Notes under the pieces: generated by a model
Seen by the model: only the letters and a program-made list of their open reading frames with translations
Databases searched by the model: none
Told to the model about the DNA's origin: nothing
Translations under genes and position numbers: made by a program
Shown: positions 8,237 through 16,221 of the stretch, in pieces
Numbering within the stretch: the first letter of the stretch is position 1
Layout of the letters: every line of letters starts with the position of its first letter
Source: Chloroflexota bacterium
GTDB lineage: Bacteria; Chloroflexota; Anaerolineae; J036; Brachytrichaceae
Reading direction: 5' to 3'
Assembly: GCA_025354985.1 (NCBI GenBank)
Contig: JANXLU010000079.1
Span: 1-34,723, forward strand
DNA length: 34,723 bases

Positions 8237-8243
8237 AAAGGAG
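8237..8243 (+). promoter_or_regulatory. Strong ribosome binding site of the FAH-family gene
   Basis: AAAGGAG lies 5 nt before ATG 8249. It is one of the few clear Shine-Dalgarno sites in the window and fixes this start. Confidence 0.8.
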
Positions 8244-8248
8244 AACAC

Positions 8249-9166
8249 ATGAAATTTGTCACATTTAAAACCGCAACAACGCCGGCGCGTGCCGGCATGG
8301 TGCATGGCGGCATGGTCTATGACCTTGCCAACACCGCGGAGGCCGTGGGTGTTCAATTGCCCGCGAGCGTGCTCGCTTGGTTGCACCTGGGCGCGCCCGG
8401 GCATCAGCTCGCTGCCAAGGTTCTGGCGCTTGCGCTAGACCGCGGGTTGCCGGGTTGTCCCATCACTGAAGCAGTGATGCTGGCGCCTGTCACCGATCCG
8501 CCCAAGATCCTGGCGCTGGCGGGCAACTATCAGGCCCATATCCAGGAGGCCGGGCACAAGGCGGTTGACAAAAACGCCATCACGCCGCGTGTGTTTATGA
8601 AGCCGATCACCACGCTGGTTGGCACCAAGGCGCCCATTCTGCTGCCACCCATCTCCAGGCACGTGGATTATGAGCTCGAGCTGGCGATTGTGATCGGCGC
8701 CCAAGGCAGCCGCATCCCGGTGGCAAATGCCCTGGATCATGTCGCGGGTTATGCCGTTTATAACGATGTATCCAGCCGCAAGTTGGTGATCTCCGAGGGT
8801 CGATCGGTGCGCGATGGTGATGGCTTCTACGACTGGTTGATGGGCAAGTGGCAGGATAACTCCGGCCCTATGGGGCCGTATCTGGTGACCAGGGATGAGG
8901 TGCCCGATGGCGACAATTTGGATATGAAGCTGTGGGTAAATGGCGAGTTGCGCCAGAACTCAAACACGTCCAAAATGATCTTTAACATCCCGGAGATCGT
9001 AGCGTTTTGTTCCACCCTGGTCACGTTGCAGGTGGGCGACATCATCGCAACGGGCACACCAAGCGGCGTGGGTGATGCCAGCGGCACCTATCTAAAAGCC
9101 GGGGATGTGGTTCGCTGCGAAATCGAGATGCTGGGTGTGCTGGAGAACACCGTGCAGGGCGGATAG
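8249..9166 (+). CDS. Fumarylacetoacetate hydrolase (FAH) family protein
   Basis: A 305-residue enzyme of the FAH superfamily. The core begins at KILALAGNYQAHIQEAG (about 87-103). The metal-binding acidic residues lie in VDYELELAIVIG (139-150) and YNDVSSR (171-177). It ends with the family signature VGDIIATGTPSGVG, then GDVVRCEIEMLG. Members cleave or decarboxylate C-C bonds in 2,4-dioxo acids using Mg2+ or Mn2+. They act in aromatic catabolism and in the non-phosphorylative breakdown of sugars such as L-fucose and L-rhamnose. With two Gfo/Idh enzymes and an ABC transporter beside it, the sugar-acid role is a reasonable guess. The start is set by the strong ribosome site at 8237-8243. Confidence 0.93.
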   Translation: MKFVTFKTATTPARAGMVHGGMVYDLANTAEAVGVQLPASVLAWLHLGAPGHQLAAKVLALALDRGLPGCPITEAVMLAPVTDPPKILALAGNYQAHIQEAGHKAVDKNAITPRVFMKPITTLVGTKAPILLPPISRHVDYELELAIVIGAQGSRIPVANALDHVAGYAVYNDVSSRKLVISEGRSVRDGDGFYDWLMGKWQDNSGPMGPYLVTRDEVPDGDNLDMKLWVNGELRQNSNTSKMIFNIPEIVAFCSTLVTLQVGDIIATGTPSGVGDASGTYLKAGDVVRCEIEMLGVLENTVQGG

Positions 9167-9174
9167 CACCTTGT

Positions 9175-9202
9175 TTGACAGGACCCCTGCGATCACTATA
9201 AT
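9175..9202 (+). promoter_or_regulatory. Near-consensus sigma70-type promoter for the substrate-binding protein
   Basis: A perfect TTGACA (9175-9180) and a perfect TATAAT (9197-9202) are separated by 16 bp, in the 51-bp gap between the FAH gene and the binding-protein gene. This is the strongest promoter seen in the window. It would give the binding protein its own, higher expression, which is common for transporter binding proteins. Confidence 0.85.
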
Positions 9203-9217
9203 GAAAATCGGTCAACT

Positions 9218-10933
9218 ATGGTCAACCACAGTATGAACAATATGACAACAAAACTTTTTTCCGTTGCTGCGGCAACTGCACTGCTGCTGGCCGCCTGTGC
9301 ACAGCCAACCGCTGAGCCCACCAAGGCGCCCGCACCAGTTGCAACGGTGGCGCCGGCTGCACCCGCGGCCACAACCGCTCCTGCGCCGGCGGCGGCGCCT
9401 GCAAATTCGGGAAACATCATCATCGGTGCTTTTGATCAGGGCCCGGGCGGGTTCCCTGAGCGTTTTAACAATTTCCAGGCTGGCGCCGGGCACTATGTGT
9501 TTGAGCTGTATTTCAGCAAACTCGTGCGTTACTGCGACACCTCGCTGAGCAAAATGTGTGGCGATATGGCGGAGAAGTGGGAAGTGACGCCGGATGGCAA
9601 GACGGTGACGTTCAGCATCCGCAATATGAAGTGGCACGATGGCAGTGCGGTCACTGCGGATGATGCGGCTTTTACGATTGAGCGCCAATTCAACAAAGTT
9701 GACAGCCGTTATTCGGGTAACTTTGCCGCAATCTCAGGCTCCGCCGGATTTGATCCCGCGAAGGGCAAACTGTCCGGCCTGACCGTTGTCGATGCGAAGA
9801 CGCTCAAGATTTCGCTCGACAAGCCGCAACCGGCGCTGCTTGACACGCTGTCATTTATCGCCATCATCCAGAAGAAGCAATGGGAGAAAGTCGCCCCGGG
9901 TGACATGAACGGCAGCGATATCTGGAAGAACGGCATTATCGGCAGCGGCCCGTTCGTGTTCAGCAAGTATGTCCCCGGGCAGTACACCGAGTTCCTGCCG
10001 TTTGCCGACTACTACGGTGGCAAGCCCAAGGTTGACAAGCTGATAAACCGCTACTTCCCCGAGGCCGGCACCGCCCTCATCGCTGTCCAGAAGGGGGAGA
10101 TCGATTTCACCTATGTAACGGTCGACGAGTTGGACAAGATCAAGACCAACGCCGATCTCAAAATCATCGAGGGACCATCCCTGGTCGGCCAGTCGATGTA
10201 TTTCAATCTGCGCACAAAAGGTTTCGACAACGTCAAGGTCCGCCAGGCAATCATGTTTGCGGTTGATCGCGATCTGATCATCAAGACCCTGTGGAAGGGC
10301 ACCGCGCTTCCGAGCAACTGCTTCTTCTCTCCCGCCGGCCCGTATAACTACAAGGATTCGAACCCATATAAGTTCAATCCGGATAAGGCCAAGGCATTGT
10401 TGAAGGAAGCGGATTTCGATCCTGCCTCGCTTGGCGAGCTACAGTTCTTGACGTACTACGGCGATCAGCTCACCAAGGACATGTTGGCCGTCATTACCGA
10501 GCAGCTTAGCGCCATCGGCTTCAAGACCAAAATGCGCTATGTGGACGTGCCGACATTTAATAGCGAGTTCTACACCGCCGACCCGAAGTGGACATTTGGC
10601 TGGGTGGGCGCTGGCAACGGCCCGGAGCCCGACAACGTCTACACCTCCCACCACTCGTCTGAAGAGTGGCCAAAGGGCATAAACATCAACGTGATCAAAA
10701 ATGCTGATCTTGACAAGCTCCTCGACGCCGGTCGCATTGAACTGGATCCGGCCAAGCGAACTGAGATATACCAGAATGTGTGCAAGCTGAGCAATGACCT
10801 GGCGCTTCGAGGATACATGCTGGAGAGCACGCGCTACGGCACGGCCAGCAAAAAGCTCGGCAACTTCATCTACACGCCTTCCCCGGGTGGTGGTCGTTAC
10901 CTGGCTTTCCCGGAGAAGTGGACCAAGGGCTAA
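9218..10933 (+). CDS. ABC transporter substrate-binding lipoprotein, family 5 (peptide/oligosaccharide type)
   Basis: A 571-residue extracytoplasmic binding protein. A lipoprotein signal ending in the lipobox L-A-A-C (Cys27 counted from ATG 9218) is followed by a linker rich in Ala, Pro and Thr to about residue 65, then the SBP_bac_5 fold. Family motifs include FELYFSKLVRYC, MAEKWEVTPDGKTVTFSIR, KWHDGSAVTADDAAFTIER, GSGPFVFSKYVPG and the hinge-side VRQAIMFAVDRD. The start could also be ATG 9233 or ATG 9242; 9242 gives the neatest signal peptide (MTTKLFSVAAATALLLAAC). It probably feeds the permeases at 4167-6040. The ligand cannot be read from sequence. Confidence 0.95.
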   Translation: MVNHSMNNMTTKLFSVAAATALLLAACAQPTAEPTKAPAPVATVAPAAPAATTAPAPAAAPANSGNIIIGAFDQGPGGFPERFNNFQAGAGHYVFELYFSKLVRYCDTSLSKMCGDMAEKWEVTPDGKTVTFSIRNMKWHDGSAVTADDAAFTIERQFNKVDSRYSGNFAAISGSAGFDPAKGKLSGLTVVDAKTLKISLDKPQPALLDTLSFIAIIQKKQWEKVAPGDMNGSDIWKNGIIGSGPFVFSKYVPGQYTEFLPFADYYGGKPKVDKLINRYFPEAGTALIAVQKGEIDFTYVTVDELDKIKTNADLKIIEGPSLVGQSMYFNLRTKGFDNVKVRQAIMFAVDRDLIIKTLWKGTALPSNCFFSPAGPYNYKDSNPYKFNPDKAKALLKEADFDPASLGELQFLTYYGDQLTKDMLAVITEQLSAIGFKTKMRYVDVPTFNSEFYTADPKWTFGWVGAGNGPEPDNVYTSHHSSEEWPKGININVIKNADLDKLLDAGRIELDPAKRTEIYQNVCKLSNDLALRGYMLESTRYGTASKKLGNFIYTPSPGGGRYLAFPEKWTKG

Positions 10934-10935
10934 AG

Positions 10936-10941
10936 TATCAT
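10936..10941 (+). promoter_or_regulatory. Possible -10 element (TATCAT) for a near-leaderless gene
   Basis: TATCAT ends 7 nt before ATG 10949, directly after the stop of the binding-protein gene. No Shine-Dalgarno fits between them. The transcript would begin at or next to the start codon. Confidence 0.4.
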
Positions 10942-10948
10942 TATTACC

Positions 10949-11368
10949 ATGCAAGACCCAAACAGCCCGCCGCCGTTTCCGCCTCCTCCGCCACCGATGG
11001 GCGACCCGCCCGAAAATATGCCACCCGTGGGCATTCCCCCGGTTTCGGTGCCGCCCATGCCCAACATGCAGCCCATGCTGGGCACGCCGATTTCGGTTCC
11101 GACCAATCAGAATGCCATCATCGCCTTGGTGGCCATGATCGTGTCCTGGTTCATCCTGCCTGTGATCGCCGCCATTGTGGGTGTCATCATTGGCAACAAT
11201 GCCAAAAAGGAAATTGCCGCCAGCAATGGCACCCAATCGGGTGACGGCATGGCGAAGGTCGCCGTGATCGGTAGCTGGATCAACATCGGGTTCTGGGTTC
11301 TGTTCGGTTTGTGTATGTGTGGATTGATTGCAACCGGCACCATCGCCGGGCTGAACAACTCCCGCTAA
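10949..11368 (+). CDS. DUF4190-like small membrane protein with proline-rich N-terminus
   Basis: A 139-residue protein. The first 50 residues are dominated by Pro, Met and Gly (NSPPPFPPPPPPMGDPP and several P-P-V or P-P-M repeats) and are probably disordered. Two hydrophobic helices follow (AIIALVAMIVSWFILPVIAAIVGVIIG and, after NNAKKEIAAS, WINIGFWVLFGLCMCGLIATG). This two-helix hairpin with a short polar G-N-x-A-K/R-x-E loop is the usual DUF4190 layout. The function is unknown; the family is often found as a membrane anchor with a variable N-terminal part. It sits between the transporter cluster and a terminator. Confidence 0.75.
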   Translation: MQDPNSPPPFPPPPPPMGDPPENMPPVGIPPVSVPPMPNMQPMLGTPISVPTNQNAIIALVAMIVSWFILPVIAAIVGVIIGNNAKKEIAASNGTQSGDGMAKVAVIGSWINIGFWVLFGLCMCGLIATGTIAGLNNSR

Positions 11369-11380
11369 CGCAGGTGACTT

Positions 11381-11423
11381 CTCCCCTCCCCGGCGCATGC
11401 GCCGCGGAGGGGAGTCTATTTTT
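11381..11423 (+). terminator. Rho-independent terminator
   Basis: CTCCCCTCC (11381-11389) pairs with GGAGGGGAG (11406-11414). Between them lies a further perfect palindrome, CGGCGCATGCGCCG (11391-11404), which gives a long GC-rich stem. A T-run TCTATTTTT (11415-11423) follows. It should end transcription of the upstream genes. Its T-run touches the start codon at 11425. Confidence 0.8.
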
Positions 11424-11424
11424 C

Positions 11425-12612
11425 ATGAGCAACGCCATAACGCGACAGAAAGTCAACCAAGCCATTGGCTTGTTGCAGGCCACCGATATCGACGTCTGGC
11501 TGACGTTCGCCCGCGAAACATCGCAAACCCCGGATCCGGCGCTTGATCTAATTCTGGGGCATGGCGTGACGTGGGACTCGGCGTTTATCCTGGCTCGAAC
11601 GGGTGAAAAGATTGCAATCGTCGGGCGCTATGAAGCCGACAATGTGCGCAATACCGGCGCCTATGACGAGGTGCAAACTTATGACCTGGGTATTGCGGAT
11701 TTGTTGCGGCAAACGTTGACGCGCCTGGGTCCAAAGAAGATCGGGTTGAACTATTCGCTGAGCGGTAGCGAAGCGGATGGTCTGACGCATGGCAATTTCC
11801 TGCGATTGACCGCGATGCTCCACGAGCTCAACGTTGATTTTGTAAGCGCAGAGGACATCATCCGGCGCATCCGTGAACAAAAGAGCGCCGATGAGCTGGC
11901 CTTGATCGCCGCCATAACCAAGACCCAGGAGCGTGTATATGCGGAGATGTTCAAGCTGCCACTGCGCGGGATGAGTGAGGTCGAGATTCAAACACGCTCC
12001 CATGCGATCATCGCGGATCATGGGTGCGAACCGGATGGCGGAGCGAATGCCAATCCAATTGTCAACGCAGGTCCGGATTCTTCGATCGGCCACGGCATGC
12101 CAAATCCAAACCTAACCGTGCAGTCGGGCCAGATTTTGCACTTTGACATGTGGCTGCGAGACAAGCAGGGTTATTGTGCTGATCTGCAGCGCTGCGCCTA
12201 TGTGTTGCGCGCCGGTGAGACGGAGGCGCCGGACCTGGTGCGCCGGGCATGGGATGCCTGTTGGATTGCGTTGGAGGCCGGGCGCGCCGTGTTGAAGCCG
12301 GGTGTTCAGGCGTTTGAGACTGACTTGGCGGCGCGTGAAGCGCTGCAGGAATGCGGCTATCCGGAATACATGCACGCGCTGGGTCACCATATTGGCCGCA
12401 AGACCCACGATGGCGGCAGCGTGCTTGGTCCGCGGTGGGAGCGCTATGGTGACCGGCCGTTTAAGCGGATCGAGGCGGGAAACGTCTTCACGCTTGAGCT
12501 GGGGACCATCGTGGAGGGGTACGGCTATATCGGCTTGGAAGAGATGGTGGTGGTGACCGATAATGGCACGGCATGGCTGAGCACCCCGCAGCGCCACATC
12601 GCGCTGATTTAG
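11425..12612 (+). CDS. M24-family metallopeptidase (Xaa-Pro peptidase-like)
   Basis: A 395-residue pita-bread-fold protein with an N-terminal creatinase-like domain (to about 150) and a C-terminal catalytic domain. All five expected metal ligands are present: Asp241 (HFDMW), Asp253 (YCADLQR), His321 (HALGHHIG), Glu358 (TLELG) and Glu372 (GLEEMV). The enzyme is therefore probably an active di-metal hydrolase; family members remove N-terminal residues before proline or act on creatine-like substrates. The start at ATG 11425 is set by homology. A longer frame from 11311 runs backwards through the terminator and is unlikely. There is no Shine-Dalgarno. The next gene overlaps by 40 bp. Confidence 0.93.
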   Translation: MSNAITRQKVNQAIGLLQATDIDVWLTFARETSQTPDPALDLILGHGVTWDSAFILARTGEKIAIVGRYEADNVRNTGAYDEVQTYDLGIADLLRQTLTRLGPKKIGLNYSLSGSEADGLTHGNFLRLTAMLHELNVDFVSAEDIIRRIREQKSADELALIAAITKTQERVYAEMFKLPLRGMSEVEIQTRSHAIIADHGCEPDGGANANPIVNAGPDSSIGHGMPNPNLTVQSGQILHFDMWLRDKQGYCADLQRCAYVLRAGETEAPDLVRRAWDACWIALEAGRAVLKPGVQAFETDLAAREALQECGYPEYMHALGHHIGRKTHDGGSVLGPRWERYGDRPFKRIEAGNVFTLELGTIVEGYGYIGLEEMVVVTDNGTAWLSTPQRHIALI

Positions 12613-15600
12613 AGCGGTTGCGCGAAGCGCCAACACCCATCCAACGCCTCGTTTCACATAGTTCGCGGCGCGTAGACGTCGGCGTTATCGCTGCGCTGTG
12701 CATCGGCCTGTTGGCCTCGCAGCCCCTGTTTTTTGGCGGGTTGGCGGCCGGGCCCGACACGTCGTTTCACCTGAATCGCCTGTGGCAGGTGCTGGAACTA
12801 TGGCGGCACGGAATCCTATATTCCCGCTGGGCCCCGGACCTGCTATTTGGTTTTGGCTATCCGGTCTTTAATTACTACGGGCTGCTGTCCTACTTTGTTG
12901 CCGGTGGGTTTGCGCTTGCGTCCGGCAGCATCGTGGGTGGCATCAGTGGCGCGTTTGTGTTGGCCAACCTGCTGGCGGCATCCGGCATGTTTGTCTGGCT
13001 GCGCCGTGTGTTTGGCGATTCCGGTGCGCTTGTGGCGTCAGCCGCCTATGTGTTTTCACCGTATCTGGTGGGAAATATGCACCTGCGTGGCATGCTCCCG
13101 GTCGTGCTGGCTGTCGCGTGCGTGCCGTGGGTGATGGCGGGGCTGCGCGGCTATGTAACAGACGGATCGCATAAACACGCGCTGCTGTTGGTCATCTCGT
13201 TTGCGGCCACCTGTCTCACGCACAACGTCACCGCGCTGATGCTCGCGGTGGCATACGCGCTGTATGGCGTGATTCTTTCCGGAGCGTCACCAAGGCGTCT
13301 GGCCGCCGCCGTGTGCCTGGCGCTTGCAGGCTTCGCTTTGGCGGCTTTTTACCTGCTTCCCGCACTGTTGGAAGCCAATCAGGTGCAGTTGTCGTTGATC
13401 TACGCCAATCCGAACTATGACTACGGCAACAATTTTCTGTCGTTGACCAATATCTTCGACGGTCCGGTGGCCTTTGATCCGAATGCAATCCGTGGCTACG
13501 AGAAGGTCTTTGTTGGAATCGTCCCTGCAGTTCTTTCGGTTGTGGGGTTGGCCGGCTTGGTTGCTTGGAAGCGTCTGTCGCGTGACCATGTTCATCATGT
13601 GGTGTTTGGACTGCTCGGATGCGGGTTGTGTATTTATCTCTCCGCTTCGGTGTCGCGACCGGTGTGGGATGCGCTGCCGTTTATGCGGGTGCTGCAGTTT
13701 CCCGATCGTTGGCTTGCCCTGAACAGCCTGTTCCTGGCTGTCCTGGTCGGCGCGGGTGTAGGTTGTGTCGCCCGGCTTAGTGCTCACGTGTGGCCACAGG
13801 TGTTTGCGGGCGGCCTTGGCGTGATTCTGGTCAGCTCCTATGCCTTTCCCATGATGTTTGTCCCTTCGCGCGTGGACAAGAATTACACGACCGATGCCCG
13901 GACGATTACCGCCATGGAGAAGCAATTTGAAGTGTTGGGCACCACTAATACGGGCGAATATCTGCCTGTTGCGGTAAAGGCGGTGCCTCCACTGGCACTC
14001 AGCCCGCAGACGCGCAACTTTGATCCATTTGACCCCGCTTCGCTTCCGGTGGGCGCCACGGTAGCTGATGCTGAATACCGACCGCTGGCATATGCGCTCA
14101 CTGTTGATGCAACGCGCCAGTGGCGGGCGCAGTTCGCCACGTTTTACTTCCCTGGCTGGCGGGCCACGGTCGATGGCGCGAGCACGACGATTGATCCAAG
14201 CGACCCATACGGTTTGATTCAAGTGACTGTCCCTGCGGGTCGGCATCGCCTGGAAGTGTGGTTTGGTTCCACGCCCCTGCGCACTGTTGCATTGCTGATT
14301 TCTGTTGCCACTTTGGTCGGGTTGGCACTCGTCACAGTTTTTACCTTTCGCGGGAGGAACACAGTCACCGACGCGCGACAGGGTGCAGAGCAAGCGCGCC
14401 CGGTTACCGGGCTTTTCATTGCGGCCGTTGTGATTGGGCTCTTTGCATTAAAAACGTCTGTCGTTGATAACTTGGATACGCCATTCAAATTCAGCCGGTT
14501 TGACGGCCAAAAAGTGACTGCGCTTCAACATCAGGCTGACGTCAATTTTGACAACCGCATCGTCTATCTGGGCTCGGAATTCGCACCAAAGGTTGAAAGT
14601 GGCTCACAGGTATTCATTGCCGCGTTTTGGCGCAACCCGGCTCCCGGTGGAACCGTGGACACAAGTTTGGCTTACGAATTGCTGGATCTCAGCGGTCGTG
14701 TGGTGGCTCAATCGACCCGGCAACATCCTGCGGATACCCCATCACATGTATGGCAGGCTCACCAATATGCCCGGGATGCCGTAACCCTCTTGGTGCCCGG
14801 CGGGACGCCGCCCGGTGACTATGAATTGCGCGTGGCCGCGTTTGGCTATGACGCGTTTGCCGCGCCGCTATCTGTCCGCAACACCAGCGGTGGCGTGTCC
14901 GGCGTATACGCCACCATGGGTCGTGTGCGGGTGGAACGTGGCATCTTTGGCGCCGGAAGCGTCACCCCGCCAGTAGTGGCACGCGTTGCAGCCACGGCGT
15001 CCAGCGAGAGCGTGCTGCTAATGGGTCAGGATGCCTTGCCATCATCGGTGCACACTGGGGATCGGCTGCAGCTGGTCTTATATTGGCGCGCCCGCGTATC
15101 CCCGTCCGGCGACAGTAACGTGAGGATCACCGTGGTTGGGAGCGACGGAACCAGCGTTGCGCTTCCTCCCATGTCGCTTTCTCCCGGCTTTCCAACCAGC
15201 CAATGGCGCGCAGGCGACGAATGGCGCGTCCCGCTAGACGTCATTGTCCCGGCCACGCTCGTTAGTGGGGAGTATCGTCTGCGGGTGCAGGTGGATAGTG
15301 GGCAAAGCTATGAGCTTGGTTCGGTCGCGGTGCAATCGCCCGCGCACGTATTCTCTGCGCCGGACGAACTGGCTGAGAGGACCGGGCAGGCGGCCCAATT
15401 TGGCGATCTGGCAGAACTGGTCGGCTATGCGGTTTCGGGCACAATCAAACCTGGGCAGACGCTGCCGCTTACATTGGTTTGGAAGGCGCTAGGAGCATCC
15501 GCCACCACGTATAAGGTGTTCGTGCATCTGCTGGACGATCATGAAACCCTGGTGGCCGCCGATGATCGCGGGCCGGCCGGATGGTCCCGCCCGACGACCG

Positions 15601-15782
15601 GCTGGGTGGCTCCAGAATATATTGTCGACCATCACGACCTGGTGTTGCCGGCTTCCACACGGCCCGGTCGTTACGTCGTTGAAGTCGGACTTTACGAGGA
15701 CGGTGGCGCGGGCGCGCGTTTGCCGCTGACCAATGGCGCCACGTCTATCCGACTTGCGACTACTGTATTTGTGGGGTCTTGA
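12573..15782 (+). CDS. Very large polytopic membrane protein (PTPS-related / GT-C-like) with C-terminal beta domains
   Basis: A 1069-residue protein. The first ~600 residues hold some ten or more hydrophobic helices. They include the stretch GPDTSFHLNRLWQVLEL followed by YSRWAPDLLFGFGYPVFNYY, which I associate with the 6-pyruvoyl-tetrahydropterin-synthase-related membrane family and with YfhO/GT-C glycosyltransferases; an acidic first loop (GPDTSFH) fits a GT-C active site. A soluble insertion near 430-560 is followed by more helices. The last ~400 residues look like repeated beta-sandwich modules (L-V-L-Y-W-R, L-T-L-V-W-K and Y-K-V-F-V-H-L-L-D, each with P-G-x-Y-x-L/V-x-V-G). The ATG overlaps the upstream gene by 40 bp, with no good later start. 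A role in surface glycan transfer is inferred. Confidence 0.8.
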   Translation: MAEHPAAPHRADLERLREAPTPIQRLVSHSSRRVDVGVIAALCIGLLASQPLFFGGLAAGPDTSFHLNRLWQVLELWRHGILYSRWAPDLLFGFGYPVFNYYGLLSYFVAGGFALASGSIVGGISGAFVLANLLAASGMFVWLRRVFGDSGALVASAAYVFSPYLVGNMHLRGMLPVVLAVACVPWVMAGLRGYVTDGSHKHALLLVISFAATCLTHNVTALMLAVAYALYGVILSGASPRRLAAAVCLALAGFALAAFYLLPALLEANQVQLSLIYANPNYDYGNNFLSLTNIFDGPVAFDPNAIRGYEKVFVGIVPAVLSVVGLAGLVAWKRLSRDHVHHVVFGLLGCGLCIYLSASVSRPVWDALPFMRVLQFPDRWLALNSLFLAVLVGAGVGCVARLSAHVWPQVFAGGLGVILVSSYAFPMMFVPSRVDKNYTTDARTITAMEKQFEVLGTTNTGEYLPVAVKAVPPLALSPQTRNFDPFDPASLPVGATVADAEYRPLAYALTVDATRQWRAQFATFYFPGWRATVDGASTTIDPSDPYGLIQVTVPAGRHRLEVWFGSTPLRTVALLISVATLVGLALVTVFTFRGRNTVTDARQGAEQARPVTGLFIAAVVIGLFALKTSVVDNLDTPFKFSRFDGQKVTALQHQADVNFDNRIVYLGSEFAPKVESGSQVFIAAFWRNPAPGGTVDTSLAYELLDLSGRVVAQSTRQHPADTPSHVWQAHQYARDAVTLLVPGGTPPGDYELRVAAFGYDAFAAPLSVRNTSGGVSGVYATMGRVRVERGIFGAGSVTPPVVARVAATASSESVLLMGQDALPSSVHTGDRLQLVLYWRARVSPSGDSNVRITVVGSDGTSVALPPMSLSPGFPTSQWRAGDEWRVPLDVIVPATLVSGEYRLRVQVDSGQSYELGSVAVQSPAHVFSAPDELAERTGQAAQFGDLAELVGYAVSGTIKPGQTLPLTLVWKALGASATTYKVFVHLLDDHETLVAADDRGPAGWSRPTTGWVAPEYIVDHHDLVLPASTRPGRYVVEVGLYEDGGAGARLPLTNGATSIRLATTVFVGS

Positions 15783-16194
15783 CCAGCGGCACGGGCGCAA
15801 TCGGCGTCACGGTTTCCGTCACAGACATGCGGTCATCGCTGCTGTTTACAATCTCGTGGATATCCACGGTAACCGTGCGGGTCTTGACGTCTTTGATGGA
15901 AATAGTAAGCGCGTTATCCTTGATCGATAGCACGGTGGCGCGCTCGGTCAAGATTATTTTGTTCGCGCGGTGACGCCACAAAATTGATCCACCAACCTTG
16001 ATTCCGCGCTGTTCGGGCGTGCGTGAATCGCGTTTTTGGTCGCTTTGCCAGTCTTCAAACGTCTTGTACACACGGGGTTGATAACCTCGTTTTAACGCAA
16101 TTGACTTTGGTCGGGGCTTGGTTGGAGGTGCAGGCTGGGGGGCTAACGGCACCACAGGCTGCTCTGGGGGTGGTGTGGCGGTGGATCGAGGCAT
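15760..16194 (-). CDS. Hypothetical protein with Pro-rich N-terminus and beta-rich core
   Basis: A 144-residue protein I do not recognise. Residues 1-30 are rich in Pro and Ala. The middle has YQPRVYKTFEDWQSDQKR and an R-G-I-K-V-G-G-S-I-L-W stretch. A run of likely beta strands follows (IILTERATVLSI, ALTISIKDVKTRTVTVDIHEIV), and the tail is rich in Pro, Val and Thr. No signal peptide or membrane helix is visible. It is the last gene of a minus-strand run, 27 bp after the helicase gene, and its 3' end overlaps the convergent membrane-protein gene by 23 bp. The upstream neighbours (translation GTPase, helicase) do not reveal its job. Confidence 0.65.
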   Translation of the reverse strand: MPRSTATPPPEQPVVPLAPQPAPPTKPRPKSIALKRGYQPRVYKTFEDWQSDQKRDSRTPEQRGIKVGGSILWRHRANKIILTERATVLSIKDNALTISIKDVKTRTVTVDIHEIVNSSDDRMSVTETVTPIAPVPLVKTPQIQ

Positions 16195-16221
16195 ATTTAC
16201 GTCATCCTAACACAAACCGGG

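Noticed and set aside
10439-11398. Minus-strand frame (319 codons) opposite the binding protein and DUF4190 genes
   Set aside because: Composition is biased (His, Gly, Arg) and it crosses a promoter; it is a shadow frame.
13287-14393. Minus-strand frame (368 codons) inside the large membrane-protein gene
   Set aside because: No domain, no ribosome site, and it is entirely inside a continuous hydrophobic coding frame.
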